Assembly: GCA_911728455.2 (NCBI GenBank)
Contig: OU452224.1
Coordinates: 4,712,001 to 4,776,000, forward strand
DNA from: Marthasterias glacialis
Lineage: Eukaryota > Echinodermata > Asteroidea > Forcipulatida > Asteriidae
Direction of reading: 5' to 3'
DNA length: 64,000 nt
The notes under the pieces were generated by a model. That model made no database searches. It was not told where the DNA came from and was given only the letters and a program-made list of their open reading frames with translations. Position 1 is the stretch's first letter. Every line of letters begins with the position of its first letter. Shown piece by piece: positions 13,454 to 23,929 of the stretch. A program made the translations under genes and the position numbers.

Positions 13454-13476
13454 AATAATAATAATAATAATAATAA
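13454..13476. repeat. (ATA)n microsatellite
   Basis: About seven trinucleotide units follow GAGGTCGAATAA. Such tails often mark the 3' ends of LINEs or SINEs; the SINE at 48447-48808 ends in a similar array. No SINE head is visible upstream here. Confidence 0.8.
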
Positions 13477-13877
13477 GCACAGCTTTTGTTGCTATACTAT
13501 CTGAACAGTTCATGCACACACGATGTACAGCACTGTCTACACTGTACATGTATTATACAGGGACTGATTTAGCAAAATATTTAGACTGAACATGTTTGGT
13601 GTACACTGAATGCTAAAAATGAGTAGCAACTGATGTGTTTTGAGTAGCAACAGGTGCATTTTGTGTAACATTTTGCTTTGCTATGAAATGAAAATCATTC
13701 ACTGTTTTAACAGTAATGTATAAAATAGCAAGAAGCTGAAACATAGTCAGAGTTGTAGGCCTGGAGTCCAGGAATCAGACTCAAGTCATCTGGAGTCCGA
13801 GTATACTAAAAGTAGCTCTTTGTTAATATGAAAACTTCTTTCACAATAGTATGAGATTTAAAATGCTTTCCACTTAC

Positions 13878-13979
13878 CGTTCTTGTGATGGAAGTGTCTG
13901 CATGGAGACGGTGAACCACATCAGGGAGGGTTGTTCCAATCAGCCAATGTTAAGATTGTAGACCCTCATGTCAAGTCTA
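13878..13979 (-). other. Exon-like block with stops in all frames
   Basis: Read on the minus strand, a strong acceptor (AATTTTCTTTCAG, ending at 13980) opens a 102-bp block closed by a donor ACG|GTAAGTGG (13878/13877). All three reading frames contain stops, so if this is an exon it is untranslated, part of a non-coding RNA, or dead. It lies just downstream, in transcription order, of the exon-like block at 14160-14318. Confidence 0.3.
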
Positions 13980-14159
13980 CTGAAAGAAAATTAAAATAAA
14001 AATAACTTCAAAAAATAACTTCAAATACATGTATTCAATGGACATTATAAGCACAGTGGCTCCATGTAGGGCTGATCTTTGGCTGTTCTGTCAGTAACTG
14101 TTTGTCTGGTAAGGAAACTTACAATGAATTTGATGCATACCAATCATACAATAACTTAC

Positions 14160-14318
14160 CAGTGAAATCCTCCTAACATTTGGTCATGTTGGAGACGGAA
14201 AAAGCAGCTGCATTACAGTAGTTGAGATCATCTAATGTATGAGGTAGATTTTTGAGGTTGCTAGCTGTATGTCTGTAGTATTCAGTTGATGCATGGTAAA
14301 CATCTGTAAACATCTCTC
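14160..14318 (-). pseudogene. Exon-like block, coding frame closed by a stop
   Basis: On the minus strand, an acceptor CTTTTTAATTTTTAG precedes a 159-bp block that ends in a donor ACTG|GTAAGTT. One frame is open for about 46 codons and looks protein-like. It begins EMFTDVYHASTEYYRHTASN, followed by a Leu/Asn-rich stretch, and meets a TAG four codons before the donor. Either this is the final coding exon with an unusual downstream intron, or it is a decayed exon. I do not recognise the family. The phase does not match the block at 14847-14963, so a missing exon or frameshift would be needed to join them. Confidence 0.33.
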
Positions 14319-14846
14319 CTAAAAATTAAAAAGGTTAACGAGACAGTTTGAAATTAAACATATATGTTACAAACTTTATAAATGTATGCAAATGCACTGT
14401 ACCTTCCATTTGATGGTTGCACAGACTGACTAGTAACAAGTTATTTGGTTCGGAACACTTTGTCTAACCAAATTAGTGTACTCTAGCCCAAGTGTGTGGC
14501 TTAAGATTTGTTTGACTAATTTATGTAAAGAAACAAAACAAAGTTCTCCATATATCTAATTTCAATGTAAACACTAAAGCCAAAGGCTTTTTGCTGCCCT
14601 GTTCTTGGCAATGGTGCCCATATCAAAATGTTCCTTTTGAGTTTAAAAATGGAACCAATCATGTGATGGAGGTGCAAACTGGACCTAATGCGATGATAGC
14701 TGGCACATCAACATTGTGCATTTTACCTACATGCGTGTCAAGCCATCTATGCAAATGTTTCAGCTACATGTACAGGTGTTACAGAATACAAATAAAACTC
14801 TTTGAAAGCAAACCAATTTTAAAGATGTAGATTGTCAAACACATAC

Positions 14847-14963
14847 CTTCTTTCATTACAGTTGAAGTACATCCTGGTTGTTGAGTAACTGCCTGTATTT
14901 AGTCCTGCTGGATGCTCACACATGGAAGGAAACTGTAGTGCAAGCTGGAGTGCATTTCGTAGG
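14847..14963 (-). CDS. Possible coding exon, unknown product
   Basis: On the minus strand, an acceptor-like TCTCTTATCACTGTACTCAG precedes a 117-bp block ending in a donor GAAG|GTATGTG. One frame is open throughout and includes the segment LALQFPSMCEHPAGLNTG, then a Tyr/Thr-rich part with a second cysteine. Another open minus-strand frame lies upstream at about 15132-15302, with no clear splice sites. Together with 14160-14318 this suggests a fragmentary minus-strand gene. No family is recognised. Confidence 0.3.
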
Positions 14964-16105
14964 CTGAGTACAGTGATAAGAGAGTTTCAGGCAAACCTGA
15001 CTGGGGGAACATCCAGTAAATGGTCACCTGGTTCACTGCTGATTAAGGAACTTCCTGGTCATCTAGAGAGCTGAAGAGTCCTCTGAGAAAGTTTTTAGGC
15101 AAAGCTCAGATGGAAGCAACCTAGCAAGGAGGAACACGGCACTCCACATACAGCTGCTGATAGAACATTGTTGACTGTGCTGATACGTGTAATACAACAA
15201 ATGGGATTGCTTTCAAGTTAACTTCAGGCACCAGAAAGCAGATGGACATGGGAGTAGAAGTAGAGCATGCAACTGTTGATGAACTCCACACAGTATACAG
15301 GTAACTGTTTCAAAATTGAATACAAGTTTGAGAGTGTGTTGAAAGCTGTTGAAAATTATTCATACAAGAAACTTTCAGGCCAACATCGTGGGTGACCAGC
15401 CAGCAGATCTGTGCAGGATAGTAACCCCTTAACACCACACGACTTAGTCAGTACTGATCAAACAATGCTGAATATGTAGACAATCAATCAAAGGCAACCA
15501 ATACAACTTCAGGCAAACTTCAAAGTGGGTAAGATGAGTCCTAAATACTGTCTGTTGAGTCTAATAATGACCAACATTGTTGACTGGGTTGGTAACTGGG
15601 TAAAAACATTCTTCATAAGTCTGTACACACTCCTAATCCATGTCATTCCAAATGTTGCATACAAATCTAAGCTTTCAGCACACTTCTCTTGATGATGATT
15701 TCCTTGTGTTTCCTCAAAGTGTTTTTTAAATTTAGTTGCTTGTCCCATCTGAAGTGAGTCCTTGGCAATGTTAACAAAAACAAACGTTTGAATAAAAATC
15801 TTGGAAAACATCCCAAATAAATGATTACATTCTCGAGCAGTTTCATGTTCAGCACTTATCATGTAGTTTAACATCTACTGTACTCTTCATGTTGGCAACT
15901 ATTTGGGTTTAGAGCAGCATGGCTTGAACACTCTCTTGGTTCCTGTGGTGAACACTGGGTGATTGTCATTACTTCTTCATTTTCTTCTTGATGGACATCA
16001 AATCTGAGTTGTACATGAGTTCAATCTGAGTGTTAAGTGCAGTATACCTTGGTTACCCTCTGGGTTAGTGTTGTGAGCATTTCATTTGGTCCACTGTAGA
16101 GTCTA

Positions 16106-16267
16106 CTATGTAATCCTCCATGGGTTGACCAGTTCAAATAACAGTATATGATGAGACTGTCTGGGTGTAATAGTGTCAAGCAATGCATTGTCTCTTTGTA
16201 TTGCCTCTATGTCTTTAACTTGCTGTAACATGGTATGTGTTGCTGGTGTCCATAATTGCCCAATGTA
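16106..16267 (-). pseudogene. Probable decayed LINE reverse-transcriptase C-terminal fragment
   Basis: A minus-strand frame of 53 codons, bounded by stops on both sides, starts YIGQLWTPATHTMLQQVKDI and continues EAIQRDNALL. The pattern Y-x-x-Q-x-W-x-P followed about 12 residues later by a LE/IE-x-IQR motif is typical of the region after the reverse-transcriptase core in many non-LTR retrotransposons. The frame is short and adjoining sequence does not continue the similarity, so it is a relic. The call rests on pattern memory only. Confidence 0.33.
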
Positions 16268-17149
16268 TCATGAAGAATGTTGACAAATCAATCTGGAAGA
16301 AAGCAAAATGAGATCAAAGATTTATTTATTACCTATTCGTGTACATGTACAATCACAGATTCAGGTACATGAATTGGTGATTACAGTCAATATTTGTGCA
16401 AACGAAAAATGAAAAAAGAACATAATTATATCATCACTGTTTTCATGAAGTGATGAATGTGTCAAAAATCACAAAATCAGTTTCTGTACAAATTCTTGAC
16501 CTACTCATTGCTGTGAACATTTTCAGCAAATATCAGGACCTAAAGACGTAACAATTTTACACCAATTAGCTTGACTGATGAATCACTACATGTAGATTTG
16601 CCATTATGCGCTTTCAAAACATGACGAATCAAGATTCGCCACTTTAACTAATGAAACACACACGCTTGTCAAAACAGTTGCAAGATTGAAAACATATTTA
16701 TAGTACTGTATGAAGAAGTCAGCTTTATTATGGTGGGAAAAGTAAAATGTATAATTTAGAAAGCAGTCTCAGAAACAGATGTTTAACCAATTCAAACTGG
16801 ATGACATAAATACACGCAATTTTTTTTTTTAACAAATAAAAATAAATAAATAAATAAAAAATTAAATATACTCAAATTGTGTGGCCATTGAGAGGCGGTT
16901 TTTGTGTAATCCCTTATTATAGACCTTTGTCCTTTTGCCCAAGAAGGGGATTACGAGGCATCGGAGGGCTTCCACCATTTTTCATTCATTGTACTTCGGC
17001 TCAATGGTGGTAAGTCAGAGTGGGCTGGCAATCGAGCTATGGTTCCTTGTTTAGTACTACTCCTATGCCGTAGGTAATGGCCGATGTTTTGCGATTCACG
17101 GTGCGGGAATTTGACATTTTCTTGGTCGAGAAATATAACGGACGATCCA

Positions 17150-17368
17150 ATGAAGAGAATCTTTGTTCTCTTGGCATTGTCAAGTCAGGGTTTCTTTGTG
17201 GCAGCATTACCCTCAAAGAAAAAAGATTCCGGCAATTCCACCAAAAGAATCCCGCCAGGGGGACGGGACTTAAAAAAGAATCCCTGCGGCAACTGGTTAA
17301 AAAATAGTTCAACAGAGAATTTTGACTGTGGTGCAGATTCGTCACTTCATGAAAACAGTAACAACATG
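17150..17368 (+). CDS. Possible first exon of a small secreted peptide precursor
   Basis: The ATG at 17150 opens 73 codons ending at a donor-like AACATG|GTAATGG (17368/17369). The N-terminus is a convincing signal peptide: a short KR n-region, a hydrophobic core IFVLLALSSQGFFVAA, then LPS. The rest is hydrophilic, with KKK, KR and KK dibasic sites (residues 23-25, 32-33, 42-43) and two cysteines (46 and 60) bracketing NWLKNSSTENFD. That is how neuropeptide and other prohormone precursors look. The frame could start earlier in phase (from 17084), but that would bury the signal sequence. Without splicing it ends 12 codons later. No match to a named peptide is claimed. A longer overlapping minus-strand frame exists but lacks any such features. 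Confidence 0.35.
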
Positions 17369-17396
17369 GTAATGGACCATTCAGTTGGAATACTCT

Positions 17397-17818
17397 TAAT
17401 TTGTTAATTCTATTTGGCAAACAACCTTGTGTATACAAAATGCTCATTTGATATTGATATTTCCATATTAACAACCGAAGATGAACCATCTCATGTAACT
17501 GTCTGTGATGGAAAAAGTGTAAGTCTTCTGTGGGTTGGTAAACAAATACATAGATAGTCAGTCCTAAATACAGTTTCAAATTACAAAATAAAAATCAAAC
17601 AATCTGCTAATTTGTTAATTCTATTTGGCAAACAACCTTGTGTATACAAAATGCTCATTTGATATTGATATTTCCATATTAACAACCGAAGATGAACCAT
17701 CTCATGTAACTGTCTGTGATGGAAAAAGTGTAAGTCTTCTGTGGGTTGGTAAACAAATACATAGATAGTCAGTCCTAAATACAGTTTCAAATTACAAAAT
17801 AAAAATCAAACAATCTGC
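17397..17818. repeat. Exact 211-bp tandem duplication
   Basis: Positions 17397-17607 and 17608-17818 appear identical over all 211 bases, directly head to tail. Everything else duplicated in this window has diverged heavily, so this copy is either very recent, polymorphic, or an assembly artefact. The first copy begins 28 bases after the donor of the candidate secreted-peptide exon. Confidence 0.95.
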
Positions 17819-17819
17819 A

Positions 17820-19025
17820 TAATTGTGGCTTTTGGCATAGTTTTGTTGTAAATACAATTGTGTTTAATGAAAATTGAGAGCTGACAAGATTTGAGCAGTT
17901 GGCCTCATTTCATCTGTGGAGCCAAAACACACCAAGTTCTGATTATGTAACAGGACAGTGGAAAAGTTTATGGAAAATCTTTATATAGATGTACTTGTAC
18001 ATGTTCAAAATGGTATACATGTACAATAAATACCCATATCATCAGATCATTAACTACATTACAATCCACATTCACAGCAAGGACCTTTGCTTTCAAATGT
18101 GCCTATATTATTTCAGTCAGATGAAAAACAAAACTCATTTTACCTGAGTCTTGACTCCACAAGATTAATTTTCATCGGAAGAATCTGAAGGGTACCTTTG
18201 AAAAGTTGACTATTTGGTTTCATTAACTGCATGCACATGTACATGTACAAGCTGACCACATGCTGCACATTGCACAGTCAAATTTAGGAAACCATAGACA
18301 TTGGGGACACTATTTGTTTTTAAAATAAAAATCAAAAGATCTTTTTTTCCCCATTTTATCAACAAAAAAATGAATGATTTAGGGAAATTTTAGATAACAT
18401 GAACAATCAATTTTAAACAATATTGTGATGTTTTACATATTTTTAATAGTTATTAATTATAGTATAACCTGGTTCCCTTCTGGTGCAGTGCATGCTATGG
18501 AATAGCCAGTGAGGAGTCAGGGTACCTATGCATGTAAACACTGCCACACTGGAAGGAGCACATGGTTTGTGTTGACTGTAGCTGAGCTCAACAACATCCA
18601 GTTTTCAGGGTAAATACCTGTTTAATTTATGAGAACTATTTAAAACTATTTTGGAAAATAGAAGTTCTGTTTTTTATATTGGTTGAATGGTTAGTTATTT
18701 AAAAACTTTATTTATTTATAGCAAATATTTTTAAATATATTTACAACATCTTAATTACTTCAACGGATATTATTTTTTTAACTTTGCATTTTTCTAAGTT
18801 ATTAAAAAAACTCATCAATTGGCACTTCCTCACAAATTTATTTTATTGGACTGTAAGTCATGATGGGGGAGTACAATAAACATAACTTTAAAAAAAAATT
18901 AAATGTTTTTTTTTTGTGAAACCATGTTTTCCCAAAAAAATAATTCAATTGAAATGTAGTTTTGACTGTTACACTTTGTCAATATACCCCCCAAAAATGT
19001 ATTTTGACAACAATGAACTCACTAA
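17820..19025. other. AT-rich stretch, no gene recognised
   Basis: Nothing defensible as a gene or element is seen. Tandem TACATGTACA-type palindromes occur near 17995-18025 and 18235-18250, and A/T homopolymer runs are common near 18690-18910. Confidence 0.4.
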
Positions 19026-19074
19026 TGCAGTATCTTTTAAACTCACCCCACCTAGTCACCCATGCCCCCCACAC

Positions 19075-20135
19075 CCATATGGCTGCTGTTCTGATAAAAA
19101 AACAGCCACCATTTTTAAAATGAGAATCCAACAAGTTTCGTACATTAAGCAAAAGTTTTTTGTTTGTGTGAAATATGGCTGCCATTTTGAAAAAAATAAG
19201 GCTGCCATTTTGAAAAAAATATGGCCACCATTTTGATAAAAATATGGCTGTCATTCTGATAAAAAACATGAACACCATTTTAATTCAATTATGGCCATCA
19301 TTTAAAACAAATGGGAGACCTACATATACAAAATTTACCCTTTCAGCAAATCTTTTTTGTTTGAAATATTGTGGTCGCAACTTTGGTAAAAAAATGTGGC
19401 CACCATTTTGAAAAAAAATTGCCACCATTTTAAAAATGGAATACCCACAAGTTTGACAATTTCAGCAAATCTTTTTTGTTCAAATTATGATTATCACTCG
19501 AAGAAAAATATGGTCAACACTTTGATAAAACCAAGGCCACCATTTTGAAAAAAATATGGTGACAATTTTTATAAAAAATATGGTCGCCTTTTTGATAAAA
19601 AATATGGCCGCCATGTTGAAAAAAATATGGTCGACCTTTTAAAAATTTGAGAAGAACAATTGAGACATCTTTGGCAAATCTTTTTTGTTTGAAATATGGT
19701 GGCCATTTTGATGAAAACGTGGGCACTATTTTGATAATAAAAATATGACCGCCATTTTGTTAGAAAATGTGGTGCTCATTTTGATAAAGTTATGGCCACC
19801 ATTTTAAATATGGAACAACCATACATTTCAAACTTTTAGCAAAACTATTTCTGGCACCTCTCAAATCAATGTATTGACACCAAAATGCAGATTCTACAAC
19901 TCTTACTTTCCAAGTTGTTATTGTCTTGCAAAATGCACACTTTTTTTGACAAAATATGGCCACCATTTGGAAAATGGGATACCTAAGTAAGTTGATTTTA
20001 CATTGCTGCTTTCAAATGTTTTTGTTTTAACAATTAGATCCTAGAAACCTACATATCAACACAAAGATGTAGATTTTAGATCTGTTCCTTCCCAAACTAT
20101 GAAGTAAGATTATGCAAAATGGCAGCCATTTAGAT
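19075..20135. repeat. Degenerate minisatellite, ATGGCCACCATTTTGA unit
   Basis: Roughly 25 units of about 20-24 bp occur with variable A-rich spacers. The core is ATGGCC(A/G)CCATTTTGA, whose centre is close to a perfect palindrome (AAAATGGCGGCCATTTT in idealised form). Units are densest at 19170-19260, 19385-19440 and 19540-19640, then thin out to 20135. Longer-period copies (AAATCTTTTTTGTTTGAAAT recurs near 19345 and 19675) show the array also expanded in larger blocks. Open frames on both strands here are repeat translations, not genes. Confidence 0.75.
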
Positions 20136-20744
20136 AATGGCCACTCATATAATTTCAAATATGGCTTTAGCAACAAACACTTTACCAAGTTGTACGCCTT
20201 TTTACTACAAAGTGCAAGAAATGCCAAAACCATGCACTTATCTGCTGGACTAATTAGAGTATGGAGTTGGCTGAAATAACCAACTGAAAAAAAAACCTGA
20301 AAACAAAACAATCTTAATTAAATCTATCACAATTAAATAATCTAAATGTTTAAGAATTAGTGTCAAAATTGGCTGCAGCTGATAAAAAACACACCAGATA
20401 AGTTTCAGGTTGAAGAATTGTCCAAACATTTGAGTTGAGTTGACTTAATTCCCCCATGGGATGAAATATCATGGTTATTGTTTCTTTTTTGGGACACTTG
20501 AGTTTTTAAAACAAAATGTGTTTTGGATGTTCTGGTGCATATGGACAATATTGACTCTGTTAAGGTGTTTGGCCAAGAGCCAAAAACCCTATTGTTATTG
20601 AATGTACTGTTTTTATTTATTTATTTTTTTTTTTTGGTGTGGGGGCTAGTTTGCTGTGTTCTTTTCACTCCACTTTTTGTAAAATTCTGCAAACTAAACA
20701 AGCTCGGAAAACCATAATTGCTACATTCAAGATCATTGCCATTA

Positions 20745-21605
20745 AAATATTGTAGGAATCTAAAACAAAGTGTGACTCCATTTGACTTTAACTTCCAGTC
20801 AAAACCGGAAGTTGAAGTCTTATATTTAAACAAAAATTAATATCTCATTAACCAAAAAGGGTGCATTAATAATAATTTCTTTATCTGAAAGCCCTTTGAA
20901 GATTCTACAAATCTTTCAAGAAGTATGACCCAATTTGACCTTTACTTCTGCTCAAAACTGGAAGCTTGAGTGTTTTACAAGTTTCTCAATGAATATTGAG
21001 AGCTGTTACACATACTTGCAAAGACTTGAAACTGAATATGTACCTTAGACCTTAACTAGAAGATGGTCTTTAAAGTAAAATCTTCTTGATAACATCATCA
21101 ATGAAAAGTTACATTAAATCAACTTTTAATGTTACAAAAATTCAAATTTCAAGCACCATATAATTGGTACATTCAGGATCATATTATAAAAGCTCTTTAA
21201 GTATTGTACAATTCTTTTACAGGGTGTGACTCCATTGGCCATTGACTTCTAATCGAAACCGGAAGTCAAAGCTTAAAACATCAACAAATTCATATCTCAA
21301 TGACCATGACCAAAAGTTTTAATCATTACATCATCTGAAAACTCTTTATCAATTCTTTATACATGTACCTTACAAAAGGTGTGACCCAATTTGACCTTTA
21401 CTGCCAGTCAAAACTGCGAGTTCAAGTATATATTTTTAAAAATTCATATCTGAAGAACCACAACTATGAGACATTGCTGACTTATTCATCATTTGAAAAC
21501 CTTTGAATTATTCTACAACTGTTACAGAGTGTGACCCAATTTGACCTTTATTTACGATCCAAACCAGAGGTTGAGGTTTAGCTTTTTCAAAAATTCACAT
21601 TCATA
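20745..21605. repeat. Degenerate satellite, about 150-170-bp unit
   Basis: At least five diverged units carry the string GTGTGACYCAATTTGACCTTTA followed by a CAAAAC-GGAAGTT-AAGT block. They start near 20770, 20926, 21224, 21378 and 21528. The spacing is about 150-170 bp, with one double-length gap. Each unit then has ATTCATATCT and a run of A. No conserved frame exists. Confidence 0.65.
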
Positions 21606-21730
21606 TGTCATAATGCCTCTGAACCCACCAACCAGTTTTCTCCTTTGAGGAGAACCAATCAGAGCAGTGCTGACTCTACACTGAAACCTCTGAATACCTA
21701 TAAGGAGACCAGCATCTCAAAAATTCTTTA

Positions 21731-21774
21731 GTCTCCTGATGATGACTAGAGCAGGCTAGTCAAAACGTTGAGAC
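21731..21774 (+). ncRNA. Hammerhead-ribozyme-like motif, probably inactive copy
   Basis: The layout is stem I (GTCTC, 21731-21735), the hammerhead core CTGATGA (21736-21742), a 7-bp stem II hairpin (TGACTAG, loop AGCAGG, CTAGTCA), then AAAC-GTT and the closing stem I strand GAGAC (21770-21774). This matches the order of a type I hammerhead with an almost absent stem III. Small hammerhead variants of this kind are known from Penelope-like retroelements and are reported to work as dimers. The position expected to be the conserved G before AAAC reads A here, so this copy is probably inactive. No Penelope coding sequence is visible nearby. Confidence 0.45.
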
Positions 21775-21930
21775 CAAACTCACTCTGCGGCAGTGAAGTT
21801 ATCCAGGAAGTCCCCCCAATTCACTAAGCGAATAAAAGTAGCAGGCGTCCTGGCCGATTTCCTACCCCCCAGGTAGTAATTGAAAAGCAGGACAGTTCTT
21901 TTCATACTGGATTCGAACTGGCCCCTCGTC

Positions 21931-22060
21931 TAGTGCTGGTTAAGACATCTGCTCTAGTCATGCGGTAGTCGTGGGTTTGAATCCCACTCCAGATGCCTGT
22001 GGATTTTTTTCCACAAGACTCGAAATCACTGAGTATACAGTGCTTATCACACATTGGCAA
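21931..22060 (+). mobile_element. tRNA-derived SINE (head region)
   Basis: An A-box-like TGGTTAAGACATCTGCT lies upstream of a strong B-box, GGGTTTGAATCCC (21973-21985), the internal RNA polymerase III promoter layout of tRNA-derived SINEs. It is not a functional tRNA: cloverleaf arms do not close. The downstream body begins GATGCCTGTGGATTTTTTTC. Its 3' limit is unclear. Confidence 0.6.
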
Positions 22061-22601
22061 ATTGGTGTAAGGCAATATGAAAATTTATATTCAAACGCCA
22101 TGAGTTTATTCTACAAACTCTCAATGTCTAGTTTTGTTTTAGAATTCAGTGTGCTTTCTTGCTACTGATCAATGGTTCTTTGCCTGTATCACGCTACATA
22201 TAAAAGTGTAAAATCCTGAACATCAAGTAACAATAGTAGGTAGTTTGGAAATGGAATCTATTTGCACATCTCCGCCTTCATTTAAATTAAACCAGCAATT
22301 ATCAGAATTTAATAATTATTTATTTAAAAATGAACTTCTACAGTAAATATGAACAATTTTGTGTGATTTTTAATCAATTTGTATTTAAAAATAGTGCAGA
22401 CTGTTGCCTAAACTTTGGTTCTTAATAACGATGCTTTTGCTTCAACATTTATTTACAGCCATCTCAAGAGACAGACGTCTAATCAAGCACAGCTGATCAT
22501 TTCAGGCAACATGATGTCAACATGGATTGGAATAATCTACACAAGCAGAGGCTTACATGTATGTAGTTAGGCTTTGGGAAGTAATGAACTAGATAGCCAG
22601 G

Positions 22602-22786
22602 CCAATAGACTTGTATCACAAAGCAACCATCTTGTTTTACTCACAATGAAGTTAATCTACTCAAAACGAGGCTGGGAGGCAAACTAGATGGGTGCCTTTT
22701 AGGGATATAGAGAATGAATATTTATAATTGGTATTGGAGACAGGGAACATGTCAAACATGGTGGCAGCATGATAAAGGTCTATTGG
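22602..22786. mobile_element. MITE, AATAGACCTTTATCATG-type ends (about 185 bp)
   Basis: The left end CCAATAGACTTGTATCACAA and the complement of the right end, CCAATAGACCTTTATCATGC, form an imperfect inverted repeat of about 35 bp. The element at 44021-44190 has the same terminal sequence, and a lone copy of an end occurs near 16918. It has no coding capacity. Confidence 0.6.
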
Positions 22787-23165
22787 AGATAATTTGTACC
22801 GATGCTCACGTAGATTCAGTGCCTTTTCCAGCTGACATATGCATACAGAACAAACCCATAGCTATTCTATCTGTTTTTCATGTACTATTTTAAATTTTCT
22901 GTCCTGCAAGTGCATAGAATGGAATTAATTTTGAATCAAATATTTTCTCAAATATGGAAGCCATTTAGGGTTGTATGGGATGTATATAGGCCCATACGTA
23001 AAGCCTTTTTTATCACAATGTGTTCAGAACAAAAGTGCTGCCATTTTTAACAACTTTTACAAATCAACATTTTTTTAACACAAATTCCTTTATTTACCTA
23101 GAAGTTAAATAGTGTTATTAATATTAAACCTTTTTTGTTCTATTGAATTATTGCATGCCAAACAT

Positions 23166-23611
23166 CTGGGCTCAGTTTCATGGCTCTGCTTACTGCAGAA
23201 TTCTGTGCTTACAATCACCATTTTCTGCTTACTGAGTTAACACAAATCAACTGTATTTTTGACAGCATGGGGGCGCTTTCACCGATGAATTTCCTAGCAT
23301 CACAATTACAGGTTTTATCTTACTTTGACTGAGTGTATCTTGTATCAATGTTTAAAAAATTAATAATATCAACAACAACAGAAAAACCAGTCCATTTTAC
23401 TTTTTTTGCATCACACAAATGTGATTCACACATGCCCTCATGCAGTCCAAAATACTGGGAATTGTCTATGCTGGCTGTGTAAGCAGAGAATGCTTAATCA
23501 TGTGAAGCACACATAGGCTCAAGCAAAGAGCTCCTTGCTAACCTGTGAAGTACTCTAGGTTTAACTAAAGTGCTGACTTTTTCTGCTAAGTGCAGTCATG
23601 AAATTGGGCCC
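23166..23611. mobile_element. MITE, CTGGGCCCAATTTCAT-type ends (446 bp)
   Basis: The left end CTGGGCTCAGTTTCATGGCT and the complement of the right end, TAGGGCCCAATTTCATGACT, are inverted repeats. GCTTA and CTTAGCAGAA motifs follow in both. The smaller element at 32421-32562 shares these ends. No open frame is conserved. Confidence 0.6.
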
Positions 23612-23929
23612 TAATCTACGTGCATGTATGTACTTGTGTATTAAAATAGTTAAAAATATAATGTGTGTGAACACCACTGGTGCCAATTTCAATTCACATA
23701 GACCTGCTATTTAAACTTGCTAAGAACATACATCTAGTTATCAGAAGCATGTTACCAGCCAAAACACCAAGGAATGGATATTGTGATCTGACTGAATCCA
23801 CACTAAGTCTGCTGAGCATTAAACAAAATGTTAAGCAATATTTTCTACCAATCAGCTGTATGACCTTGGGATGAGGTCTCTAACACAACATTATAGTTAT
23901 ATGTATGTAAAACAATGTTTATTATATAA

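Noticed and set aside
15509-15874. 121-codon minus-strand open frame
   Set aside because: Length is unusual for this AT content, but no family, splice sites or consistent neighbours were seen. It could be a decayed retroelement piece; too weak to call.
17037-17579. 180-codon minus-strand open frame
   Set aside because: It runs through the first copy of the exact tandem duplication and opposite the better-supported secreted-peptide exon. It has no motif or signal sequence, and its N-terminal part is simply repeated in the second copy.
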